A DNA stretch of 14,939 nt. It comes from Ochromonadaceae sp. CCMP2298. Its lineage: Eukaryota > Sar > Synurophyceae > Ochromonadales > Ochromonadaceae. This document shows, one piece after another, positions 1-6,704 of the stretch; position 1 is the stretch's first letter, and each line of letters starts with the position of its first letter. Made by a program: the position numbers and the translations under genes. Under the pieces are notes generated by a model. It had not been told where the DNA came from, made no database searches, and saw nothing but the letters and a program-made list of their open reading frames with translations. The stretch covers positions 1 through 14,939 of the forward strand of contig MU634166.1 of the NCBI GenBank assembly GCA_026770595.1. Reading direction: 5' to 3'.

Positions 1-1
1 G

Positions 2-718
2 GAGACAGACTTCCGCCTGGAGACACATCCGGAGAACGGCGAACCCAACACCCTCACACCCGCCCCTGCCCCTCCCCGCAAGAAGAGCTCCGCGATGAAG
101 TTCTTGTCCAGCGTGAGGCGCGGGCGCAAGAAAAGCGATGCATCTCAGGGTGGGAATTCCCAAGCAAGTGCGGAAGAGTCGCAGTCGGGCACTCAGGGGT
201 CGCACACAGGCAAGAGCAAGAGACGCCCCTCTCTGTTCGCCTTCAGCCCGCGCCTGCGCACCGACTCTGCAGCAGAAGCAGGGACAGGAGTAGGAGCTCC
301 CTCGCGCGACCTGCCGCCCTGCATTGCGCTCCGGCTGCGCGTGCGGGGTGTGTCGAGGTACCGGGTGTGTTCGGCGGACCCTCAGGGCGAGTACGCTGCT
401 GACAACTGGGTGCTGATGGTGGGGGAGTTCCAACAGGATTTCTTCCTGCCTGCGGCCATGCTCGGCCCGAAGAGCGGGAGGGACGGTGTGGGTGAGGGTG
501 CGGGAGGTGTGGAGCCGCTGTCGCTTGGGAAGAGCGGGGAGTTGGGGAGCAAAGGGAACACGGACAGAGAGATGGGAACCGGCCCTAGTACTAGCAATGG
601 TGCAGGTTCGGGGGCGGGCAGCGAAGGCGGAGGGGGTTCTTTCGCCCTGGGCTGCATTGCGATGACGGATCGCCTCGTGACCATTACTGCAGAGGAGTGC
701 CCCCCCGAACACTGCTAG
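2..718 (+). CDS. 3' end of an unrecognised gene (partial, cut by the left edge)
   Basis: This is an open frame that runs from the first bases of the window to a TAG at 716-718. The first ATG is at 95, but there is no stop upstream of it in the window and the 31 upstream codons read as plausible protein, so I treat it as the C-terminal part of a longer gene. The visible protein begins with a basic, Ser/Gly-rich stretch (KSKRRPSLFAF). A hydrophobic beta-rich segment follows (ALRLRVRGVSRYRVC, then NWVLMVGEFQQDFFLP). A Gly/Ser-rich insert then leads to a short tail, GCIAMTDRLVTITAEE. I do not recognise the family. The pattern 'NW-hydrophobic-G ... GCI-hydrophobic' faintly recalls the C-terminal beta domain of large TRAPP-II subunits, but this is a weak lead from memory. 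If translation starts at the ATG at 95, the product is 207 residues. Confidence 0.5.
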   Translation, partial: ETDFRLETHPENGEPNTLTPAPAPPRKKSSAMKFLSSVRRGRKKSDASQGGNSQASAEESQSGTQGSHTGKSKRRPSLFAFSPRLRTDSAAEAGTGVGAPSRDLPPCIALRLRVRGVSRYRVCSADPQGEYAADNWVLMVGEFQQDFFLPAAMLGPKSGRDGVGEGAGGVEPLSLGKSGELGSKGNTDREMGTGPSTSNGAGSGAGSEGGGGSFALGCIAMTDRLVTITAEECPPEHC

Positions 719-1245
719 GCCTCTGGACCCCCACCCGACACCTCCAGCCGCACACCACATATCCACACTTCTGGCTGAGGCAGGTGGATGCAAGAGGATA
801 GATGATGAACATATTGTATTATCGTATTCGGGTTTGAAAGTATCCGGCCTCACGGCCTCTTCTCGAGGTCATGCGGCCCCCACACCTCTATGATGCATTA
901 GCATCTCTTTATCGAGTTCCACGTATTCCTGGTAGATACCAGCAGTATCAATAGTTCAACTGTTTTATATCCTTTTTTGGTATTGTAAACTATATTTGGC
1001 AATGGAAACACTCCCCTCTTTGTTTCGAACTAACTTATTGGCCTGTTGGTCTTTAATTTACTTGTTAATAAATGCACCGAAATGATAAATCAACGAAATG
1101 AGATAGAAGGAGGCGCTGTTCCAAAAGTCAGGATTTTTTTCGAATGCTCATGGGACAGGTTCCTACACAATGCTAAAACGGACGACATGAAGTCGAGTGT
1201 GATGTGCTAGTGGACGAAAGCTGCTTGTTTTGGTGTGCTGGAAGT
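719..1245. other. intergenic region, 3' flank of the first gene and 5' flank of the methyltransferase gene
   Basis: No gene is seen here. Base composition shifts from GC-rich coding DNA to AT-rich DNA with many T runs (about 800-1140). The reading frame of the next gene has a stop at 1174-1176 and no in-frame ATG until 1246. A short motif, CCAAAAGTCAGGATT at 1121-1135, resembles the right end of the foldback element near 8490 (CCAAAATCAGGATT). It could be a remnant of the same element, or chance. Confidence 0.5.
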
Positions 1246-2649
1246 ATGGACTTCGTTGGTGTACCAACCCCAAGGCAGCGCTACGACCAGGTCGCGCGAC
1301 TACAGTTCTTGAGATCTCTACGTTCCGTGGTCGCAGAGGGATGTCCTGTTCGCTTCGAGGTCATCTGCAGCTCTGAATTCAACGAGCCGATTCCGAACTT
1401 CTTGCCGCGCGTGCAGGTCTCCCTACGCGCATACGGGAGCGTCAGTATAACGGGGGTCTTTCGTTCAGTGGAGTGCGCAGATCTGCGCGTTGTGACGAAG
1501 GGGAGTGTGTTCAAGGTGCAGTTCTCAGCACCCCTTGAGCGCGGTTACTACAGCGTCCACGTGGTGGAGGGGTCCACCTCCGCCGTGCTGGTTCTGCCCC
1601 TGCTATCGGAGCTATTCAGAGTGTGCGGTGCGGACGACCAGGCCAGCCTGCAGACGTCCCGTGTTCTCCTGGGCTGCTATCGGTCCTTCCCATGCCCCCT
1701 TCCGGACCTCCCAGTGGCATCCTCCAGTGGTATAGAGGCGATAGCTGTAATGAACGTGGGCGCAAATGTAGGCCGCGCTGTTTACATTCGAGAGGAGTAC
1801 GGTGCGGCGCTGGGCTCGCACGTGTACGACAGCTCTGTCGTCCTCATGCGCTATTTGCAGGTCAACTGGCGCCCACACAGCACGGGTCCCCGGGCTGTGC
1901 TAGATCTGGGTGCTGGCTGCGGAGTGCTTGGTCTCTGGCTTGCGCAGTACACGCACTACCTCGACTGCCTGGAGCAGGGGGAGCAGGGGCAGCACGCGGG
2001 GCAGCAGGGGCACCTGGAGGCTGGGTGCGCTCAGAACACAGACAGTGTCAATAGACAGAGGGGCCCTGATGAGAGCGCGGGTCCCCGGGTCTTTCTTACT
2101 GACAAGGCATCGCAGCTGGACCTGATGCGGCACAACGCGGCTGTGAATGGGTACGGGGTTGAGATTGTGGCAGGGGCAGGGGCAGGGGGTGGGGATGGGG
2201 CAGGGGAAGAGGACGGGGACGGGGGCCGTGACGGGGCTGTGGTGGCAATGTGCGTGGGCTGCGGGGGTTGCGTGGAGTGTGCTGATCGCGTGCAGTGCGT
2301 GGAGTGCGACTGGGCGGCCCCCCTTCAGGTGCAGTCTCTACGCAGCCTCACAAGGGGCAGATTGGGCCTGGTGCTGGCGGCTGACGTGTTCTACGATCCA
2401 GGGGTGGCGGCGCTGCTGCTGGAACTACTGCGCACGCTCGCACCAGACACTGTCGACACAGACACAGCAGATAGAGCAGGCCCGACCATCCTGGTTGCAC
2501 AGAAGCTACGGGGGGTGGCTGCCCACACTGAGGGCCAGACAGAGGAGGCAAAGGTGCAGTTGGCAGACGCGGAGCTGCTCTGCGGCTTCAGGAGCGTAAC
2601 GCTTTTGCACCGAGAGGCCAACGTCTGCATATGGGCTCTGCAGCTCTAA
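1246..2649 (+). CDS. METTL21-like protein methyltransferase (Methyltransf_16 family) with N-terminal extension
   Basis: This is a predicted SAM-dependent methyltransferase of the seven-beta-strand METTL21/Methyltransf_16 group, whose members mostly methylate lysines on proteins. Residues are counted from the ATG at 1246 (467 aa); upstream only a GTG (1204) is available in frame. The SAM-binding motif I is VLDLGAGCGVLGLWLA (218-233). The post-I acid lies in FLTDKASQLDLMRHN (Asp286). Then come ECDWAAP (353-359) and the family DxxY signature in AADVFYDP (Asp380, Tyr383). The motif before the fold, HVYDSS (193-198), has Tyr where relatives usually have Trp. The first 185 residues are beta-rich, look like an extra domain, and are not recognised. 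Two inserts interrupt the fold: a Gly/Asp-rich stretch (about 308-330) and a Cys-rich stretch with six cysteines (336-354). No intron is needed. The substrate cannot be told from the sequence. Confidence 0.82.
   Translation: MDFVGVPTPRQRYDQVARLQFLRSLRSVVAEGCPVRFEVICSSEFNEPIPNFLPRVQVSLRAYGSVSITGVFRSVECADLRVVTKGSVFKVQFSAPLERGYYSVHVVEGSTSAVLVLPLLSELFRVCGADDQASLQTSRVLLGCYRSFPCPLPDLPVASSSGIEAIAVMNVGANVGRAVYIREEYGAALGSHVYDSSVVLMRYLQVNWRPHSTGPRAVLDLGAGCGVLGLWLAQYTHYLDCLEQGEQGQHAGQQGHLEAGCAQNTDSVNRQRGPDESAGPRVFLTDKASQLDLMRHNAAVNGYGVEIVAGAGAGGGDGAGEEDGDGGRDGAVVAMCVGCGGCVECADRVQCVECDWAAPLQVQSLRSLTRGRLGLVLAADVFYDPGVAALLLELLRTLAPDTVDTDTADRAGPTILVAQKLRGVAAHTEGQTEEAKVQLADAELLCGFRSVTLLHREANVCIWALQL
2168..2226 (+). 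repeat. G-rich simple repeat inside the methyltransferase gene
   Basis: Many runs of four or more G are spaced by one to three bases (GGGGCA repeated, then GGGGAT and GGGGAC variants). The tract encodes the Gly/Asp/Glu-rich insert between the post-I acid and the Cys-rich insert. It satisfies a simple G-quadruplex pattern on the coding strand. It is probably an expandable tract and not a conserved part of the enzyme. Confidence 0.7.
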
Positions 2650-2779
2650 ACCCCTCACACATGGGCTCTACAGTTCATTTGTAAGAAGTGTATTCAACGA
2701 AGCTATTGTTTTATACGAAATAGAGTGCTATTTGTAACATTATCAAATATGGTGCGTATCATTATATTCGTATCATTAT

Positions 2780-2850
2780 TATGATGTACGTTTATGGTGC
2801 GTATATGGTACGTGTATGGTACGTGTTTAGTGCGTGTATCGTATGTGTAT
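2780..2850. repeat. 11-bp degenerate tandem repeat
   Basis: Successive 11-bp units begin at 2780, 2791, 2802, 2813, 2824 and 2835: TATGATGTACG, TTTATGGTGCG, TATATGGTACG, TGTATGGTACG, TGTTTAGTGCG, TGTATCGTATG. A seventh, decayed unit starts at 2846. The register is kept without indels over about 65 bp. Just upstream, CGTATCATTAT occurs twice (from 2754 and from about 2769), suggesting an older duplicated zone. Confidence 0.75.
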
Positions 2851-2862
2851 AAAAAGTGGCGT

Positions 2863-2892
2863 ATGGGCGCACAGGATTGCGTGTGCGCCATA
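2863..2892. repeat. inverted repeat (hairpin 1)
   Basis: GGCGCACA (2866-2873) pairs perfectly with TGTGCGCC (2882-2889) across an 8-base loop. With one bulged base the stem extends outward to the TAT/ATA bases at 2863 and 2892. It is the first of three hairpins within about 120 bp between convergent genes. Confidence 0.65.
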
Positions 2893-2927
2893 ATATGGTA
2901 GGGTATGCGCGCTTGTGCGATAAGTTG

Positions 2928-2956
2928 CAGTGCTTTCGAGAATGTTGCAAGCACTG
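2928..2956. repeat. inverted repeat (hairpin 2)
   Basis: CAGTGCTT (2928-2935) pairs perfectly with AAGCACTG (2949-2956) across a 13-base loop. Confidence 0.6.
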
Positions 2957-2961
2957 TGGGC

Positions 2962-2984
2962 GAGGCACACGCTGAGTGTGCCTC
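2962..2984. repeat. inverted repeat (hairpin 3)
   Basis: GAGGCACAC (2962-2970) pairs perfectly with GTGTGCCTC (2976-2984) across the 5-base loop GCTGA. This is the tightest of the three hairpins. Confidence 0.7.
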
Positions 2985-3140
2985 TGTTTGCTCGGAGTGT
3001 GCGCTTGTTTGCGCGTCATATGTGCGAGTAGGCGACTGTGGCGATGTCAGCCCCGCACTGGGATTGCAGAGCTGAGGGACTGTGTGCGAATTGCACAGCC
3101 CGTACCCCCTGCCCCCAACCCGCCTCCCCTACTTCCCACC

Positions 3141-4523
3141 CTACATCATGATGGGGCCGATGGTTCCCATCCCAAAGAGGTTCTGCTCCATCGCCTCCTC
3201 CTCCACCTTGGCGTACTGCATGCGTGCCCAGCTGGCAGCAGCCTGCACCAGCGCCAGTGCCTCCCGCTCCGTCTCCCTCTGCACCAGCGCCCTCGTCCTC
3301 TCCTTTGCTTTCTCCTTCGCCTGCCTACCGCGTTCAGCCATCTTCTCGGCCGCCTCGTTACGCGCCTCATCTAACAGGTTGACAACGATAACCTCAGGCC
3401 TTTTCTTGTTCAGATCGAAAGTCTGGAACCCGCCGTGGTCCTTTATCATCTGATAATAGTTGCGGTTCTCACGATTAAGCGACTCCAGCACCTTGATAGA
3501 ACCCATAGCTAGCGACAAACGTGTCTGCAGGAGGTCTTGGGCGAGCTTGAGGATGCTGGATCCCTTGCCGGTCACCTTTGTGGCGCCTTCGCTCAGTCCC
3601 CGGTAGCACAGCTCCTCCAGGAGCGATATCGGCAGCCGCGAGAGGGCGAGCTTTCTATCGAGCGCATCGAGCTTGTCGACTTCTTGGGCGACCTTACCGA
3701 GCAACTCGTCAATCAGCAGCAGGGCTTCGGTGTCGTCCTTAGCAAGCAGGTCGGCCTTCACGAGATCCAGGGCGAAGTTTGTGAGAAGCAGGGAGACGTC
3801 GCTGTATGTGTTGTCGCGAAGGGGTGTGGACCCTCCCTGGTTGTTAGTGTTGAAGCGGGTCAGGCCGCGGGACTTCTCCGCCACCTCGCGGTTGCTGTTA
3901 ATCCACGCATTGGCGAAGTGGATGGCTTCCTGGTTCTCCAGACGCACGGTGCCCAGGTCCTGCACCAGCTCCTCCATGATATTCTCTCTAACGGCCACAA
4001 TGCGGTGCGCGATCTTGCGAGGCTCCACAGTCTCCTTATACATGCCCACCATGTTGGGGTCGTTGGGCTCCTTGCCGCGCGCTGCCATGCGGCCGGGCTT
4101 GATGTATACCTTGACAGACTGGGTGGTCAACGTGATGAGCGTCTCCAAATAATCGTGCCAATCGTCGTCCGCGAAGCCCGATTCCTTGAAATTCTTGAAG
4201 TTCACCATCCACTTCTGGTTGATGCTATCTTGGAACTCAAGCATGTAGTAGCTGACGGTGCTGATGGCGCTGGTGGTCACCATCACGCCAAGGGTCTTGT
4301 CAAGAACAGAGAGCACCTGCTGATCGAGAGGAGCAGTCTCTTTGGATTGTCCGAAGAACAAGTCCTCATCACCGATTTCGCGCGCTCTCCCGTGCTGCGC
4401 ACTAAGGGTAGGAAGCCTAGGTCTGGGGCCGCTCTGCCTAAACGCAGAGACGCTCGTGATGGAGAGAAGGGACAGTAGGATGGAGAGGAGGACATGCGCT
4501 CTAACTTGCTCGATTTTCAACAT
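3141..4523 (-). CDS. conserved-looking plastid-targeted protein of unknown function
   Basis: The 460-residue protein is unrecognised. I chose the ATG at 4523-4521 because it opens a clear signal peptide: basic MLKIEQVRAH, a hydrophobic core LLSILLSLLSI, then SVSA|FRQ with Phe at residue 28. This Ala|Phe junction plus the following basic, Pro/Ser-rich stretch is the bipartite plastid presequence of algae with complex red plastids. The frame stays open upstream to 4889 (another ATG at 4721), but that part looks like 5' UTR and would bury the signal peptide. The mature part has a weakly hydrophobic segment (about 76-97), a polar helical middle (WHDYLETLITLTTQSVKVY, 122-140), a long helical region with acidic and Leu-rich stretches (about 240-345), and a charged helical tail rich in Glu, Arg and Ala (383-445). 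There is no catalytic motif I can name. It is transcribed divergently from the riboflavin enzyme gene. Confidence 0.78.
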   Translation of the reverse strand: MLKIEQVRAHVLLSILLSLLSITSVSAFRQSGPRPRLPTLSAQHGRAREIGDEDLFFGQSKETAPLDQQVLSVLDKTLGVMVTTSAISTVSYYMLEFQDSINQKWMVNFKNFKESGFADDDWHDYLETLITLTTQSVKVYIKPGRMAARGKEPNDPNMVGMYKETVEPRKIAHRIVAVRENIMEELVQDLGTVRLENQEAIHFANAWINSNREVAEKSRGLTRFNTNNQGGSTPLRDNTYSDVSLLLTNFALDLVKADLLAKDDTEALLLIDELLGKVAQEVDKLDALDRKLALSRLPISLLEELCYRGLSEGATKVTGKGSSILKLAQDLLQTRLSLAMGSIKVLESLNRENRNYYQMIKDHGGFQTFDLNKKRPEVIVVNLLDEARNEAAEKMAERGRQAKEKAKERTRALVQRETEREALALVQAAASWARMQYAKVEEEAMEQNLFGMGTIGPIMM

Positions 4524-5102
4524 TCTCGTCTCGATTTTTGGGAACTCTTTTCTGTTGCGACCTTCGGTACGATCGAAGCAGACTGGCTCAGGCGGAGTCT
4601 TGTTCAGTGAGGAGCTCAGCTCAGAGTCTTCTTCTTTTGAATTAATGCGCGGGTTGTAACTTCTTGTTCTGGTTCTAGCGGAATAGTTTCCCTCAACAAT
4701 GCGCGGTTTAACAACAACCATCACGTCAAAAGCGCCAAAAGGAGACGCACAGAAAAACGGCTTGCTTTGGGGGGGAAACCGGCTGTTTTTGGGGCCCTTT
4801 GTCCCCTGGGAATATGACCACCTCCCTGTTTTTGGCGAAGCGCTGTGCGATGCCACCACACAGCACCACGCGTAGGAGGGTCTCTGCAACTTTCATCCGT
4901 CCAGACTACTGTATCCAATCTGTTAGGGTTTGCAGAATCCGCAGCTCTCCCGCGCATTTGGAAATCGGGTTACAGTTCCAGCGGCGATCCTTCCCGCCAC
5001 GCCGTTTTCCTGCAGTCCATCGATTGCAGCGGCGCGCGGCTTGAAGAGGGCCTTCTGCGTGTCTTCTGTCCTTGAAGTTAAGAACCCCGTACATATTGCG
5101 CT
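4524..5102. promoter_or_regulatory. divergent intergenic region shared by two plastid-targeted genes
   Basis: These 579 bp separate the start codons of the unknown plastid protein (-) and the riboflavin enzyme (+), so both promoters must lie here. I see no convincing TATA box. A CCAAT-like pentamer occurs at about 4914. The in-frame stop TAA at 5079-5081 fixes the riboflavin gene start at 5103. The central part (about 4730-4850) has G runs and repeated TGTTTTTGG words of unknown meaning. Confidence 0.45.
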
Positions 5103-6704
5103 ATGCGGTCTGCCTTTCTCCTGCTGGTGAACATTGCCCTGGTGCTGGGATCGTCGACCTTGAACCCGCAGCACGTTGCATTTCCTACTGCTGCTGCTGC
5201 TGCCCGGCAAGAGGAGCAGCAGCCTCGGCAACAGGGCCCGGCCACGCGCACGAGCACAGGCAAGGGCACGGCCAGGCGATGGCGCAGAGCTCCCCAGCAC
5301 CGGCCAGTGGATGAGGAAGTAATCGAGGTTGTGGATACGGACGAGAAGGTGCACACCACGAATTATGTGTCGGAGTGCAACATGCCCACGGACAGCGGTG
5401 TGTACCGCATGCGTGCCTACGACTACACCTCGAACACGGCAAAGTTAGAACCCATAGTTATGATTAGCGGAGATGTTAGCGGAAAGGAGGACGTGCTGGT
5501 GCGTGTGCACGACCAGTGCTTCACTAGCGAGGTGTTTGGCAGCCGGCGGTGCGACTGTCGGGAGCAGTTGAATCTTAGCCTGGACCTCATCCAGCAGCAG
5601 GGAGGCGTCATCATATACCTGCAGCAGGAGGGGCGCGGCATCGGCATCGTCAACAAGGTGGCTGCGTACGGGCTGCAGGACGGGGGCATGGACACTGTGG
5701 ACGCCAACACGCACCTGGGCTTCCTGGAGGAGCTGCGCGAGTACCACGCAGTTCCTGACATCCTGCTCGATCTTGACATCCGCTCCATCCGGCTGCTGAC
5801 CAACAACCCCTACAAAATCGAGCAGCTGCGCAAAGAGGGTGTCACGATCTCCGAGCGCGTGCCTATCGAGATCCCCAGCACTCCCTTTAACGAGCGCTAC
5901 TTGAAGACGAAGAAGGACAAGATGCAGCACCTGCTGTCCGAGGACCTGGGCCCCCTCAGACCGCTGGACGAGGCAGCCACCCGGCAGCACACAAAGAAGG
6001 ACTTCACTATCGGTGTAGAGAGCAAGGAGTTCACAACCCGCGGGGGTGCCACGGTTCCCGCGCAGGTGGGAGAGGGGTATGCGTTCGGGCGGGCGTCGGT
6101 GGAGGCGGCAGTCGCGGCGGTGGCGGCAGGCAAGGTGGTAATGGTGGTGGACGACGCCGATAGGGAGAACGAGGGCGACTTCATCATGGCTGCGGAGAAG
6201 GCCACGGCTGAGACCATCGGCTTCATCGTGCGCTACTCTTCTGGCGTGCTGTGCGCCTCACTGGAGGGCGAGCGTCTGGACGCGCTGGCTCTGCCCCCCA
6301 TGGTGGTCAACAACCAGGACCCCAAGCAAACAGCCTACTCCGTCTCCGTAGACCACAAGGACACATCCACTGGCATCTCCGCCGCAGACCGCGCCCTCAC
6401 CTTCCGGGAACTCGTCAATCCCCTAGCACAGGTGGGGGACTTCCAGCGCCCGGGACACGTGTTCCCGTTACGCTACAAGCCCGGAGGCACCCTCACTAGG
6501 CGCGGGCACACCGAGGCGTCCCTGGATCTGTCGGGAATGGCAGGCCTGCGACGCGGGGCGGTGCTGGCCGAGGTGGTGCACGATGATGGGTCGATGATGC
6601 GGCTGGGGGCGATCGAGGAGTTCGCCCTGGCCCACGGGCTGGTGCTGACCTCGGTGCAGGACATCGCCGCCTACCGCAGCGAGACCGAGGCAGAGCAGCT
6701 GTAA
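5103..6704 (+). CDS. bifunctional GTP cyclohydrolase II / 3,4-dihydroxy-2-butanone-4-phosphate synthase, plastid-targeted
   Basis: This 533-residue fusion carries both entry reactions of riboflavin synthesis: GTP to the 2,5-diaminopyrimidine intermediate, and ribulose 5-phosphate to 3,4-dihydroxy-2-butanone 4-phosphate. The N-terminus is a signal peptide (AFLLLVNIALVLG, 4-16) followed by HVA|FPT (Phe27) and a basic linker, as for a complex plastid. The GTP cyclohydrolase II domain (about 84-280) has the zinc cysteines C139, C150 and C152 (HDQCFTSEVFGSRRCDC), QEGRGIG (175-181), AYGLQD with Tyr189, LLTNNP (231-236) and ERVP (251-254). The DHBP synthase domain (about 328-525) has DDADRENEGD (350-359), GISAADR (424-430), RPGHVFPLR (449-457), RRGHTEASLDL (466-476) and Glu490 in VLAEVV. 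All the family motifs I can recall are present, so both activities are expected. The domain order is the reverse of bacterial RibBA and plant RIBA. The start follows an in-frame stop at 5079. No intron is needed. Confidence 0.95.
   Translation: MRSAFLLLVNIALVLGSSTLNPQHVAFPTAAAAARQEEQQPRQQGPATRTSTGKGTARRWRRAPQHRPVDEEVIEVVDTDEKVHTTNYVSECNMPTDSGVYRMRAYDYTSNTAKLEPIVMISGDVSGKEDVLVRVHDQCFTSEVFGSRRCDCREQLNLSLDLIQQQGGVIIYLQQEGRGIGIVNKVAAYGLQDGGMDTVDANTHLGFLEELREYHAVPDILLDLDIRSIRLLTNNPYKIEQLRKEGVTISERVPIEIPSTPFNERYLKTKKDKMQHLLSEDLGPLRPLDEAATRQHTKKDFTIGVESKEFTTRGGATVPAQVGEGYAFGRASVEAAVAAVAAGKVVMVVDDADRENEGDFIMAAEKATAETIGFIVRYSSGVLCASLEGERLDALALPPMVVNNQDPKQTAYSVSVDHKDTSTGISAADRALTFRELVNPLAQVGDFQRPGHVFPLRYKPGGTLTRRGHTEASLDLSGMAGLRRGAVLAEVVHDDGSMMRLGAIEEFALAHGLVLTSVQDIAAYRSETEAEQL

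Larger units (their letters stand above)
2650..3140. other. intergenic region between convergent genes
   Basis: This is the 491-bp gap between the stop codons of the methyltransferase (+) and the plastid-targeted protein (-). The left part is AT-rich and holds an 11-bp tandem repeat. The middle part is GT/GC-rich and holds three perfect inverted repeats, listed separately. Open frames on either strand here are repeat-driven and not convincing genes. The region must contain both 3' UTRs and polyadenylation sites, but I cannot place them. Confidence 0.6.

Noticed and set aside
1204-1245. GTG at 1204 as the methyltransferase start
   Set aside because: The genome is eukaryotic; the first in-frame ATG at 1246 is the better start, and the extra 14 residues show no conserved feature.
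2962-2984. Hairpin as a bacterial-type intrinsic terminator
   Set aside because: There is no U tract after the stem, and the surrounding genes are eukaryotic with spliceosomal introns.
2703-3019. Minus-strand frames of 75-83 codons in the 2.7-3.0 kb gap
   Set aside because: Their protein (Tyr/Thr/His/Arg-rich) simply reflects the 11-bp repeat. There is no independent support.
3537-4478. 313-codon plus-strand open frame antisense to the plastid protein gene
   Set aside because: It is opposite a gene with a clear signal peptide, and its composition mirrors the minus-strand codons. No motif is visible.
5423-5990. Minus-strand open frames under the riboflavin enzyme (127 and 181 codons)
   Set aside because: They are shadows of a strongly conserved plus-strand enzyme.
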